A stretch of DNA of 64,000 nucleotides, taken from Flavobacteriaceae bacterium Ga0077528. GTDB lineage: Bacteria; Bacteroidota; Bacteroidia; Flavobacteriales; Flavobacteriaceae. Numbering within the stretch: position 1 is the stretch's first letter; the number at the start of each line of letters is the position of its first letter. The position numbers and the translations under genes are program-made. Location of the stretch: positions 310,001 to 374,000 of the forward strand of contig LNDX01000001.1 in assembly GCA_001464475.1 (NCBI GenBank). Reading direction: 5' to 3'. Under the pieces are notes generated by a model, which was not told the origin of the DNA, ran no database searches, and saw only the letters and a program-made list of their open reading frames with translations. This document shows positions 1-8,566 of the stretch, piece by piece.

Positions 1-788
1 TTTTAGGTTGTGGTTGGCTAGGATTACCATTAGCAAAATCGTTGATTGAAAAAGGGTTTTCAGTGAACGGTTCTACAACTTCTGTAGAGAAAATTGCTGT
101 TTTAGAAAACGTTGGAATTTCAGCTTTTCAGATTAGTTTATTTGAAGATAAAATTGAAGGAAATCTTGATTTATTTTTATCAAATTCAAATGTTCTAATT
201 ATAGATATTCCTCCAAAATTGAGAGGAAACTCCTCAGAAAATTTCGTTGCTAAAATCCAAAATATAATTCCATTCATAGAAAAATCATCGGTTGAAAAAG
301 TGCTTTTTGTGAGTTCGACTTCGGTTTATTCAGATGACAATTCGATAATTACAGAAGAGACAATTCCAAATCCTGATTCTGAAAGCGGAAAGCAATTGCT
401 CGAAGCGGAACAACTTTTGCAAAGCAATAGCAATTTTCAAACAACAATTGTACGTTTTGGTGGATTAATTGGTGAGGAAAGACATCCAATTAAATTTTTA
501 GCTGGAAGAAAAAACATCGAAAATCCGGAAGGTCCAATAAACCTAATTCATCAAGTAGATTGTATAGGAATTATTGAAGCGATTTATGAAACCAATTCTT
601 GGCAAGAAACTTATAATGCTGTAACACCTTATCATCCAATTCGAAAAGAATATTACACTCATAAAGCAATCGAACTTAATTTGCCTTTGCCAGAATTTGA
701 TGAAAGTAAAATTTCTATTGGGAAAACGATTTTGAGTAAAAAAGTTATCGAAACTTTAAACTATAATTACTCATTTCCAGAACTTTAA
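1..788 (+). CDS. NAD(P)-binding epimerase/dehydratase family protein, 5' end cut off
   Basis: The reading frame is open from the first bases of the window, so the start lies upstream. The first visible residues contain a glycine-rich Rossmann motif (GCGWLGLP), as in the extended SDR/YeeZ-like group. An FVSSTSVY segment followed by a Glu-rich stretch fits the middle of an atypical SDR, but the usual YxxxK is not obvious. The TTG at 42 is internal, because it lies after the nucleotide-binding motif. Substrate unknown. The gene ends 67 bases before the S9 peptidase gene. Confidence 0.75.
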   Translation, partial: LGCGWLGLPLAKSLIEKGFSVNGSTTSVEKIAVLENVGISAFQISLFEDKIEGNLDLFLSNSNVLIIDIPPKLRGNSSENFVAKIQNIIPFIEKSSVEKVLFVSSTSVYSDDNSIITEETIPNPDSESGKQLLEAEQLLQSNSNFQTTIVRFGGLIGEERHPIKFLAGRKNIENPEGPINLIHQVDCIGIIEAIYETNSWQETYNAVTPYHPIRKEYYTHKAIELNLPLPEFDESKISIGKTILSKKVIETLNYNYSFPEL

Positions 789-791
789 GTT

Positions 792-799
792 TATATTTG
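792..799 (+). promoter_or_regulatory. Candidate -7 box for the S9 peptidase gene
   Basis: TATATTTG fits the Bacteroidota -7 consensus TAnnTTTG and lies in the short gap after the epimerase gene. No TTG is seen at the right distance upstream, so this is a weak call. Confidence 0.3.
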
Positions 800-855
800 T
801 ATAACATTTTTATAAAAAGAACAGACTAAATAATATCATCAATAAACTAAACATC

Positions 856-2799
856 ATGAAAACCAAACAATTATTATTACTCATTACGGTTGTTTTTACG
901 CTATTTTCATTTGCTCAAGAAAAGAAAAATCTTGTTATTCCAAACGAGAATTTAATTACAGAAAATATTCCGGAAATTTCAAAAGATTTAGCAACACAAG
1001 TTAAAAAATATTCAGAGTCTCGCGGTGCTTCTTTGGTTGCAATTCATCCTACACTAGAAGAAATTATTATCACTACACGTTTTGGTGCAACCAACCAATT
1101 ACACAAAGTTTCGCAACCAATGGGAAGCAGAAAACAGTTTACCTTTTTTGATGAACCTATGGGAAATGGGCAATATGAACCAACAAAAGGTGAGTATTTA
1201 ATTTACTCTAAAGATGTTGGAGGAAACGAATTTGGTCAACTTTTTAAATTGGATTTAAAAACACTTCAATCTACGATGCTTACAGATGGCGGAAGATCAC
1301 AAAATGGTGGTGCAATCTGGAAAAAAGATGGTTCTGGTTTTTATTTTTCTTCAACCAAACGAAATGGTGGAGATAGAGATATTTATTTTATGAATCCCAA
1401 TGATGCTAAAAACACTAAGCTAATTTTAGAAGTAAAAGGTGGTGGTTGGGGAATTAATGATATTTCAGAGGATGGAAAATCGTTACTAATTAGCGAATAT
1501 ATTTCAGCTAACGAGTCTTTCATTTGGATGTTAGATACACAAACTGGCAAATTGTCGGAAGTAACCAATAGAAAAGACAAAAATATTGTTCAAAGTGGTG
1601 CTAGTTTCTCGGTAAATAAAAATGAAATTTGGTTTGTTACCGATAGAGAAAATGAATTTCAACGATTGGCAACAATGAATTTAGAAACCAAAAAAATCAC
1701 ATATCATACTTCTTCAATTCCATGGGATGTTGATGATTATACCTTATCGGAAGACAAAACAAAAATAGCATTTATCACAAACGAAGGTGGTTTAAATAAA
1801 ATGTATATAATGGATGGGGCAACCAAAAAATATAACGAAGTAAATGTTCCAATTGGATTAATTAGTGGAATTAGTTTCACAAAAAATGGGAAGTCTTTAT
1901 TTTTTACTCAATCTACAGCCGATTCGTCATCTGATGTGTATCAATTAAATTTGAATGATAAAAAAATTATTCGTTGGACAGAAAGTGAATTGGGAGAAAT
2001 GCAAAAAGAAGACATGTCGAAACCAAAATTCATTGAATGGAAAAGTTTTGATAAAATGACCATTTCAGGTTTTTATTATCCTGCTGCTGCAAAATTTACT
2101 GGTAAACGTCCAGTTTTAATTAGTATTCATGGCGGACCAGAAGGACAATCAACTGCTTCATTTTTGGGGTCAAATAATTATTACACCAACGAAATGGGAA
2201 TTGCAATCATTTACCCAAATGTACGTGGGTCATCAGGTTTTGGCAAAACATATATTGCCAAAGACAATGGTTTTTTAAGAGAAGATTCTGTAAAAGACAT
2301 TGGCGCTTTACTCGATTGGATTGCATTACAACCCGATTTAGATAAAGACAGAATAATGATAATGGGCGGAAGTTATGGAGGTTATATGACTTTAGCTACT
2401 GCATTTCATTATGCTGACAGAATAAAATGTTCGGTAGATGTTGTAGGAATATCTAATTTCAATACATTTCTAAAAAATACCGAAGAATACCGAAGAGATT
2501 TAAGAAGAGTTGAATATGGCGATGAAAGAATTCCGGAAATGGCTGCTTTTTTAGAAAAAATATCACCTTTAAATAATACCGAAAAAATAAAAAAACCAAT
2601 GTTTATTATACAAGGCACAAACGATCCAAGAGTTCCTGTTACAGAAGCAACACAAATGCGCGATAAACTAAAAGCACAAGGGAACACGGTTTGGTACCTT
2701 GAAGCAAAAGACGAGGGTCATGGTTTTAGAAAAAAACCCAACGTTGATTTTCAGCGATTGGCGGTGATAAAATTTATGGAAACCTATTTAATTAATTAA
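856..2799 (+). CDS. Secreted S9 family (prolyl oligopeptidase/DPP-type) serine peptidase
   Basis: A 647-residue protein with an N-terminal signal peptide (about residues 1-20, ending FSFAQ). It has a beta-propeller with WD40-like/TolB-like repeats to about residue 390, then an alpha/beta-hydrolase domain. The catalytic triad is readable: Ser506 in GGSYGG, Asp590 in NDPRVP and His622 in EGHGF. The family cleaves short peptides, often after proline or acyl-terminal residues; the exact specificity cannot be read here. It probably acts in the periplasm on imported peptides. A small membrane protein gene follows after 4 bases and is probably cotranscribed. Confidence 0.92.
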   Translation: MKTKQLLLLITVVFTLFSFAQEKKNLVIPNENLITENIPEISKDLATQVKKYSESRGASLVAIHPTLEEIIITTRFGATNQLHKVSQPMGSRKQFTFFDEPMGNGQYEPTKGEYLIYSKDVGGNEFGQLFKLDLKTLQSTMLTDGGRSQNGGAIWKKDGSGFYFSSTKRNGGDRDIYFMNPNDAKNTKLILEVKGGGWGINDISEDGKSLLISEYISANESFIWMLDTQTGKLSEVTNRKDKNIVQSGASFSVNKNEIWFVTDRENEFQRLATMNLETKKITYHTSSIPWDVDDYTLSEDKTKIAFITNEGGLNKMYIMDGATKKYNEVNVPIGLISGISFTKNGKSLFFTQSTADSSSDVYQLNLNDKKIIRWTESELGEMQKEDMSKPKFIEWKSFDKMTISGFYYPAAAKFTGKRPVLISIHGGPEGQSTASFLGSNNYYTNEMGIAIIYPNVRGSSGFGKTYIAKDNGFLREDSVKDIGALLDWIALQPDLDKDRIMIMGGSYGGYMTLATAFHYADRIKCSVDVVGISNFNTFLKNTEEYRRDLRRVEYGDERIPEMAAFLEKISPLNNTEKIKKPMFIIQGTNDPRVPVTEATQMRDKLKAQGNTVWYLEAKDEGHGFRKKPNVDFQRLAVIKFMETYLIN

Positions 2800-2803
2800 T
2801 TGT

Positions 2804-3058
2804 ATGTCATACAATGATATAATTGGTTCAATTGGAGTTTTAATTATCTTGATTGCTTATTTCTTAAATAATTTCTCGATTATAAAACAAAATGGAAATT
2901 TATATTTTTTTCTAAATATAATAGGTGCAAGTATAGCTTGTTACACATCATACTTAATAAATTATATTCCGTTTGTAATTCTTGAAGGAACTTGGGCTTT
3001 GGTTAGTGTGCTTGGGTTGTTTCGAAATAAAAAAAAACCTCAAGAAAATAAATCTTGA
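2804..3058 (+). CDS. Small CBU_0592-like membrane protein
   Basis: 84 residues with about three hydrophobic helices (near 7-24, 35-52 and 56-72) and a Lys-rich tail. Length and pattern match the CBU_0592-like family of small membrane proteins, whose function is unknown. It starts 4 bases after the S9 peptidase stop. Its own stop codon (3056-3058) lies inside the 3' arm of the terminator stem, so termination and the end of the gene are superimposed. Confidence 0.7.
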   Translation: MSYNDIIGSIGVLIILIAYFLNNFSIIKQNGNLYFFLNIIGASIACYTSYLINYIPFVILEGTWALVSVLGLFRNKKKPQENKS

Positions 3059-3067
3059 GGTTTTTTT
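3031..3067. terminator. Bidirectional intrinsic terminator
   Basis: Stem CCTCAAGA/TCTTGAGG with an A-tract on the left and a T-tract on the right, so it can work in both directions between the convergent CBU_0592-like and M13 peptidase genes. Confidence 0.85.
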
Positions 3068-3080
3068 ATACAAAAATATT

Positions 3081-5123
3081 TTACCAAATCTTCACTCGAT
3101 TTTCTGGCTTAACAAATAATTTGTCTGTTTCTTTTATGTCGAATGCTTTATAAAATTCATCAACATTTACTAAAGGAACGTAAGCACGATATTGTCCTGG
3201 TGAATGTGGATCTGTTTTTACTTGATTTTTGATTGCTTCATCACGCATTTTACTTCTCCAAATGGTTGCCCAAGAAATAAACAAACGTTGTTCTGGTGTA
3301 TAGCCATCGATTAATCCCGGGTTTCCATTTTGTTTTAAATGTATTTGTAATCCGTCATAAGCGGCGTTGATTCCACCCAAGTCTCCAATATTTTCTCCAA
3401 GTGTGAATTTACCATCAACAAATGTTCCTGGCAATGGTTCTAATGCGCTGTATTGAGCAGCCAATGCTCCACCAAGTCCTGTAAATTGTTTCAAATCATC
3501 TTCTGTCCACCAATTAATAAGATTTCCATCAGCATTATATCTTGAACCTGAATCATCAAATCCGTGTGAGATTTCGTGTCCAATTACGGCTCCAATTCCT
3601 CCATAATTTACAGCTTCGTCAGCTTTGTAATCATAAAAAGGTGGTTGCAAAATCGCTGCTGGAAACACAATTTCATTATATGATGGATTGTAATAAGCGT
3701 TTACTGTTTGTGGTGACATTCCCCAACGAGTTTTGTCTACTGGTTTTTGCAAATCATCGATATTATTTTGAAAACCCCATTTAGATAAACTTTTCATGTT
3801 ATCATAGTAGTTTCCGCCTTCTTCAATACTCTTAATTTCTAATTTAGAATAATCTTTCCATTTGTCTGGATAACCAATTTTTACAACTGATTTTCTTAAT
3901 TTTTCAATGGCTCCTTTTCTTGTTGCAGGTGTCATCCATGGTAAATTATTGATTCTGTTTTCAAAAGCTAAAAAGATATTATCTATCATTTTTCTTGCTT
4001 TTTCTTTAGCTTCCGCTGGAAATTTTTGTTCTACATACAATTTTCCTAATGCCTCACCAACAGTTCCGTTTACAACTTGCAAAGCTCTTTCTTCTCTTGG
4101 ACGTTGTGCTTTTGCTCCTTGTAATGTTTTGCTATAAAAATCCCAATTTGCTTTTTCTAAATCGGTAGTTAAAACATCTGAAGATTTATTAAGTAATGAC
4201 CAACGTAAATAGGCTTTCCACTCGTCAATTTTATTTTCTTTAAAAATAGTTTCAAGAGCCGTCATGTATTTTGGTTGCGATACAATAACTGAATCCAATT
4301 TTGAAATTCCAACACCTTTAATGTAACTATCCCAATTTACTGATGGCGTTAATTTTTGCAAATCTGCAACCGACATTGGATTGTAAGTCTTTCTTCTATC
4401 TCTTCGTTCTACTCTGTCTAAACGTGGAGTTGCCATTGCAATTTCTATAGCTAGGACTTTTTTAGCATTTGCTAAAGCAACTTCTGGTTTTTCACCAATA
4501 AATTGAAGCATTCTTGCAACGTGAGCAACATATTTTTCGCGTTTTTCTTTAGAATCAGCATCTTCAGAAACATAGTAATCTCTGTCTGGTAAACCCAAAC
4601 TTCCTAGTCCGATATTTACAACATTTCTGTTACTGTTTTTTGCATCTGGACCAACTCCAATTCCATAAAAACCTAAACCGCCTTGAGGTTGCATTTCAAT
4701 AATTAACTTATTCAAATCTGCTATTGATTTTACAGCATCAATTTTAGCTAAAATTGGTTTTATTGGTTTTATTCCAAGTTTATTTCTTGAAATAGTATCC
4801 ATATATGTTTTGTAAACATTAACTGCTTTTGCTTGATCTGATTTTGGATCTAATTTTTTAGAAGCTGCATCTTTTAAAATTGCTAAAGCATCTTTATCAG
4901 TATTCTGACGCAATTCATCAAAGCTTCCCCAACGTGTTCTATCGGCAGGAATTTCAGTTTTGTCAAACCATGAACCATTTACATATCTGAAAAAATCGTC
5001 TCCAGGTTTTACTGACTTATCCATTAAATCTAGATTGATTCCTGGATTTTTTTGTTGTGCATTAATTTGATTTAGAGCAAACAAACTTGCTACAACAAAA
5101 CCATATTTAATTTTATTTTTCAT
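3081..5123 (-). CDS. M13 family (neprilysin/PepO-like) zinc metallopeptidase
   Basis: 680 residues from the ATG at 5123. Residues 1-22 form a signal peptide ending NAQ. The M13 N-terminal domain is followed by the catalytic region with NAYYNP, the zinc motif HEISH and the downstream ENIGDLGG that supplies the third ligand (Glu). The chain ends VKIW, whereas many family members end CxxW, so the C-terminal Cys is absent. The frame extends 16 codons further upstream, but a good minus-strand promoter occupies 5144-5171 inside that extension. M13 enzymes degrade oligopeptides; location is probably periplasmic or surface. Confidence 0.93.
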   Translation of the reverse strand: MKNKIKYGFVVASLFALNQINAQQKNPGINLDLMDKSVKPGDDFFRYVNGSWFDKTEIPADRTRWGSFDELRQNTDKDALAILKDAASKKLDPKSDQAKAVNVYKTYMDTISRNKLGIKPIKPILAKIDAVKSIADLNKLIIEMQPQGGLGFYGIGVGPDAKNSNRNVVNIGLGSLGLPDRDYYVSEDADSKEKREKYVAHVARMLQFIGEKPEVALANAKKVLAIEIAMATPRLDRVERRDRRKTYNPMSVADLQKLTPSVNWDSYIKGVGISKLDSVIVSQPKYMTALETIFKENKIDEWKAYLRWSLLNKSSDVLTTDLEKANWDFYSKTLQGAKAQRPREERALQVVNGTVGEALGKLYVEQKFPAEAKEKARKMIDNIFLAFENRINNLPWMTPATRKGAIEKLRKSVVKIGYPDKWKDYSKLEIKSIEEGGNYYDNMKSLSKWGFQNNIDDLQKPVDKTRWGMSPQTVNAYYNPSYNEIVFPAAILQPPFYDYKADEAVNYGGIGAVIGHEISHGFDDSGSRYNADGNLINWWTEDDLKQFTGLGGALAAQYSALEPLPGTFVDGKFTLGENIGDLGGINAAYDGLQIHLKQNGNPGLIDGYTPEQRLFISWATIWRSKMRDEAIKNQVKTDPHSPGQYRAYVPLVNVDEFYKAFDIKETDKLFVKPENRVKIW

Positions 5124-5143
5124 ATTTAATTTGATTGTTTCCA

Positions 5144-5171
5144 CAAATCTATTCATTTTTTCATTAATCAA
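5144..5171 (-). promoter_or_regulatory. Promoter of the M13 peptidase gene
   Basis: On the minus strand TTG (5171-5169), a 17-base gap, then TAGATTTG (5151-5144), matching the Bacteroidota consensus. The leader to the ATG at 5123 would be about 20 bases. It also decides the start codon. Confidence 0.65.
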
Positions 5172-5260
5172 ATGTTAAAAATCACTTAATCGCAATTATA
5201 TAAGCTAACTATATTTGATGTAAACAAAAGTTGTTTCGTAATTTCGCAAAAAAAATAAGT

Positions 5261-5956
5261 ATGCTTTCTAAATTAAAACAATATAGAATTTTTATTGGCT
5301 TTTTTGTGATATTTTCAATCATTACAATTAGTGCTTTTTACACTGTTTTAAAACCGAAACCTAAACTTCCTATATTCAATCCAAGTGATGTAAATCCAGA
5401 ATTAGTTGATTCTACGATACAATATGTAGCCATAGATCACGAAATTGCTGATTTTAAATTTACCAATCAAAACGGTAAAGTTGTTACCCAAAAAGATTAT
5501 GAAGGAAAAATTTATGTTGCTGATTTTTTCTTTACCACTTGCCCAACTATTTGTCCTAAAATGACTAGTAATATGGTTTGGCTACAAAATCAAATTAAAA
5601 ATAATCCTAAAGTGATGCTCTTGTCACATTCGGTTACCCCAGATATTGATAGTGTTCCAGTTTTAAAAAAATATGCTTTAGAAAAAGGTGTGATTGATAG
5701 CAAATGGAACTTAGTTACTGGAGATAAAAAAGACATCTATTACATTGCAAGAAAATCGTATTTGGCTGTAAAAACTGGAAAACCAGAGGAAATTTATGAT
5801 ATGGTTCACACAGAAAATTTTGTTTTAGTAGATTCAAAAAGAAGAGTGCGCGGATTTTATGACGGAACCAATCTTGATGGACCAACTGAGCCAGGAATTA
5901 AAAATGTAAAACAACTTTTGGAAGACATCACAATCCTTTGTGATGAAGAAAAGTAG
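5261..5956 (+). CDS. SCO1/SenC/PrrC family copper chaperone
   Basis: 231 residues, a single N-terminal membrane anchor (about 9-30) and a periplasmic thioredoxin-like domain. The copper site is visible as TTCPTICPK (CxxxC) plus the distal His in VHTENF. SCO proteins deliver copper to, or reduce, the CuA site of cytochrome c oxidase. The ATG at 5261 starts just before the anchor; the TTG 30 bases upstream has no support. No oxidase genes are adjacent. TATATTTG at 5210-5217 could be the -7 box. Confidence 0.9.
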   Translation: MLSKLKQYRIFIGFFVIFSIITISAFYTVLKPKPKLPIFNPSDVNPELVDSTIQYVAIDHEIADFKFTNQNGKVVTQKDYEGKIYVADFFFTTCPTICPKMTSNMVWLQNQIKNNPKVMLLSHSVTPDIDSVPVLKKYALEKGVIDSKWNLVTGDKKDIYYIARKSYLAVKTGKPEEIYDMVHTENFVLVDSKRRVRGFYDGTNLDGPTEPGIKNVKQLLEDITILCDEEK

Positions 5957-6051
5957 TTAAATCTCAAACTTAACTCATAAATTATATTGTAAACAAGGTT
6001 AAATAAAATCTTAAACTTGACAATAATCATGTTTTTTACATTTCAAATTCT

Positions 6052-6059
6052 TACTTTTG
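6052..6059 (+). promoter_or_regulatory. Candidate -7 box of the feoA promoter
   Basis: TACTTTTG fits TAnnTTTG and lies 26 bases before the feoA start. No clean TTG is seen at -33, so the promoter may need an activator or be weak. Confidence 0.45.
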
Positions 6060-6062
6060 TAT

Positions 6063-6077
6063 TTTAATTCAATCTAA
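6063..6077 (+). promoter_or_regulatory. Candidate iron/redox operator upstream of feoA
   Basis: TTTAATTcAATCTAA is a degenerate 7-1-7 inverted repeat directly after the -7 box, over the likely transcription start. Its right half AATCTAA is identical to that of the site at 8546-8560. The position fits repression. The 7-1-7 geometry is that of Fur/PerR-family sites, but a DtxR-family protein is the regulator actually encoded nearby. Confidence 0.4.
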
Positions 6078-6085
6078 ATAAAGCT

Positions 6086-6322
6086 TTGGAAACCACAATT
6101 GCTCATCTTAAAATTGGTCAAAAAGGAATCATATCCGATTTTAATATCGATGAAATTCCATTGAAACTCCTAGAAATGGGCTGTCTTCCTGGCAATACTG
6201 TTGAGTTAATTCAAATTGCGCCTTTTGGTTGTCCTCTATATTTTAATGTCAATGATTCTCATGTGGCTATTAGATTGGAAACTGCAAAAGAAATTAATGT
6301 GGTCATTGAATCTAAAAATTAA
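6086..6322 (+). CDS. feoA: Ferrous iron transport protein FeoA
   Basis: 78-residue SH3-like FeoA domain protein (LKIGQKGIISDF, LEMGCLPGN, HVAIRLETA), the cytosolic partner of FeoB. It begins at TTG; there is no in-frame ATG at a suitable place and the protein starts at the usual point for the family. The stop overlaps the feoB ATG as TAATG, indicating translational coupling. A degenerate iron-box-like palindrome lies in its leader. Confidence 0.93.
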   Translation: METTIAHLKIGQKGIISDFNIDEIPLKLLEMGCLPGNTVELIQIAPFGCPLYFNVNDSHVAIRLETAKEINVVIESKN

Positions 6323-8427
6323 TGGCACAAGAAAATATTAAAGTAGCGCTAATTGGTAATCCAAACACTGGTAAAACATCTGTTTTTAATCAGCTTACTG
6401 GTTTGCACCAACAAGTTGGAAACTACCCTGGAATCACTGTTGAAAAGAAAATCGGAACTTGTAAACTTTCCGACAATGTAAAAGCTACTATTTTAGATTT
6501 ACCTGGAACTTATAGTTTAAATGCTAGTTCAATTGACGAGAATGTTGTCATTGAATTATTAATGAACAAGAAAGACGAAAATTTTCCAGATGTAGTTGTA
6601 GTAGTTACTGAGGTTGAAAATCTAAAAAGAAATTTACTTCTTTTTACTCAAATAAAAGATTTAGAAATTCCAACGATTTTGGTCATCAACATGAGTGACC
6701 GAATGAAATTAAAAGGAATTGAATTAGATATTCCTCATTTAGAACAAGAATTAAAAACTAAAATTGCTCTTGTAAGTTCAAGAAAAAATTTGGGTATTGA
6801 TAAAATCAAAGATTTAATTCTTAATTATAAATCACTTTCAACTGAGCCTTGCTTAAATGCCTCAAGTATTGATGTTGAATATTTTGACAAATTAAGAAAA
6901 GCATTCCCAAATCAGTTAGTTTACAAACTTTGGTTGGTCATCACGCAAGATGTAAATTTCTTGAATTTAGAGCGAAACGAAATGAAAAGTTCGTTTACAA
7001 AATCGCATGCCGATTTGAAACGACTGCAACAAAAAGAAACCATAAAACGCTATCAATTCATCAATGATACTTTAAAAATTGGTCAAACGATTGATAATTC
7101 AAAAGCATCAGATATTAGAACAAAATTAGATAGAGTTTTAACTCACAAAATATTTGGTTACATCATTTTCTTTGTTATTCTTTTCGGAATCTTTCAATCC
7201 ATCTTTGATTGGTCAAGTATTCCAATGGATTTTATTGATAGTTCATTTGCCAATTTGGCTTCTTATGCAAAAACACATCTTCCTGCAGGTGAATTTACAG
7301 ATTTAATAAGCGAAGGTATAATTCCAGGAATTGGCGGAATCTTAATATTTATTCCACAAATTGCCTTTCTATTTCTGTTTATATCTGTTTTAGAAGAAAG
7401 TGGTTACATGAGTCGTGTAGTTTTTTTAATGGATAAATTAATGCGTCGATATGGACTTTCTGGAAAAAGTGTTGTACCATTAATTTCAGGAACCGCTTGT
7501 GCAATTCCAGCAATCATGGGTGCAAGAAATATTGAAAATTGGAAAGAGAGATTAATCACAATTTTAGTTACACCGTTCATAACTTGTTCAGCAAGATTGC
7601 CTGTTTATGCTATTCTTATAGCTTTAATAATTCCTGAAGAACGCGTTTTAGGATTCATAAGTTTACAAGGTTTAACTTTAATGGTTTTGTATCTTTTAGG
7701 GTTTGTAGTAGCCATTTTTTCAGCCTATATTTTAAATAAAATTCTGAAAATAAGTTCCAAATCTTACTTTGTGGTTGAAATGCCGAGTTATAAAATTCCC
7801 TTATTTAAGAACGTAGCCATCAATGTTTTAGAAAAAACTAAAGCGTTCGTTTTTGGAGCTGGAAAAATCATCTTAGCCTTATCAATTATTTTATGGTTTT
7901 TGGGTTCGCATGGACCAGATAAAGATTTTAAAAATGCTCAAAAAATTGTAGAGCAAGAAGTTTATTCGAGTCCGACACCAATAAATCCATCTGTAATTCC
8001 TGATAGAGTTTCCGAATATAAATTGGAACATTCTTATATTGGATACATTGGTAAATCTATTGAGCCTGTAATAAAACCATTAGGATACAATTGGAAAATT
8101 GGGATTGCTGTGGTAAGTTCTTTTGCTGCACGTGAAGTATTTGTTGGAACGCTTGCTACAATATACAGTGTAGGAAGTCAAAGCGATGAAGAAGCCACTA
8201 TAAAAAACAGAATGGAAGCCGAAATTAATCCTGATGGAACAAAAATTTTCAACTTTGCTACAGGAATTTCATTACTTCTTTTTTATGCTTTTGCAATGCA
8301 ATGTGTTAGTACTTTAGCTATTGTAAAAAAAGAAACTAACTCTTGGAAATGGCCAATAATTCAATTGGTTTTCATGAGTGGATTTGCTTATGTAACTGCT
8401 TTAATTGCTTATCAATTTTTGAAGTAA
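6322..8427 (+). CDS. feoB: Ferrous iron transporter FeoB
   Basis: 701 residues. The N-terminal G domain shows G1 GNPNTGKTS, G3 DLPGT and G4 NMSD. It is followed by a helical GDI-like spacer and the polytopic membrane domain from about residue 270, with two gate-type repeats (LISGTACAIPAIMGAR; SFAAREVFVGTLATIYS). It transports Fe2+ across the inner membrane using nucleotide-dependent gating. Length is normal. It is coupled to feoA by TAATG; downstream is a TonB receptor with its own promoter, then the Cys-rich micropeptide usually found right behind feoB. Confidence 0.97.
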   Translation: MAQENIKVALIGNPNTGKTSVFNQLTGLHQQVGNYPGITVEKKIGTCKLSDNVKATILDLPGTYSLNASSIDENVVIELLMNKKDENFPDVVVVVTEVENLKRNLLLFTQIKDLEIPTILVINMSDRMKLKGIELDIPHLEQELKTKIALVSSRKNLGIDKIKDLILNYKSLSTEPCLNASSIDVEYFDKLRKAFPNQLVYKLWLVITQDVNFLNLERNEMKSSFTKSHADLKRLQQKETIKRYQFINDTLKIGQTIDNSKASDIRTKLDRVLTHKIFGYIIFFVILFGIFQSIFDWSSIPMDFIDSSFANLASYAKTHLPAGEFTDLISEGIIPGIGGILIFIPQIAFLFLFISVLEESGYMSRVVFLMDKLMRRYGLSGKSVVPLISGTACAIPAIMGARNIENWKERLITILVTPFITCSARLPVYAILIALIIPEERVLGFISLQGLTLMVLYLLGFVVAIFSAYILNKILKISSKSYFVVEMPSYKIPLFKNVAINVLEKTKAFVFGAGKIILALSIILWFLGSHGPDKDFKNAQKIVEQEVYSSPTPINPSVIPDRVSEYKLEHSYIGYIGKSIEPVIKPLGYNWKIGIAVVSSFAAREVFVGTLATIYSVGSQSDEEATIKNRMEAEINPDGTKIFNFATGISLLLFYAFAMQCVSTLAIVKKETNSWKWPIIQLVFMSGFAYVTALIAYQFLK

Positions 8428-8510
8428 AAAAAACAAATGTTAAAGTTTTTACGTAAATGACTGAAAACAAAACATAAAGAAATTCTCATTTTAATTTTAT
8501 TATTTTTAAT

Positions 8511-8541
8511 TTGTCTAAATAAGAATTAATTGATAGTTTTG
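8511..8541 (+). promoter_or_regulatory. Promoter of the FecA-like receptor gene
   Basis: TTG (8511-8513), 20-base gap, TAGTTTTG (8534-8541): a strong match to the Bacteroidota promoter. The leader would be about 20 bases and contains the palindrome at 8546-8560. Confidence 0.7.
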
Positions 8542-8545
8542 CTGT

Positions 8546-8560
8546 GTAGAATTAATCTAA
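8546..8560 (+). promoter_or_regulatory. Candidate iron/redox operator upstream of the FecA-like receptor
   Basis: GTAGAATtAATCTAA, a 7-1-7 inverted repeat with 5 of 7 pairs matched, starts 5 bases after the -7 box. It is almost the reverse complement of the site at 39972-39986 and shares AATCTAAATAAA with the feoA leader. Position and gene fit iron-dependent repression. Confidence 0.5.
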
Positions 8561-8566
8561 ATAAAA

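Noticed and set aside
5124..5171. Longer N terminus of the M13 peptidase
   Set aside because: The stretch contains the gene's own consensus promoter, and the signal peptide begins at the ATG at 5123.
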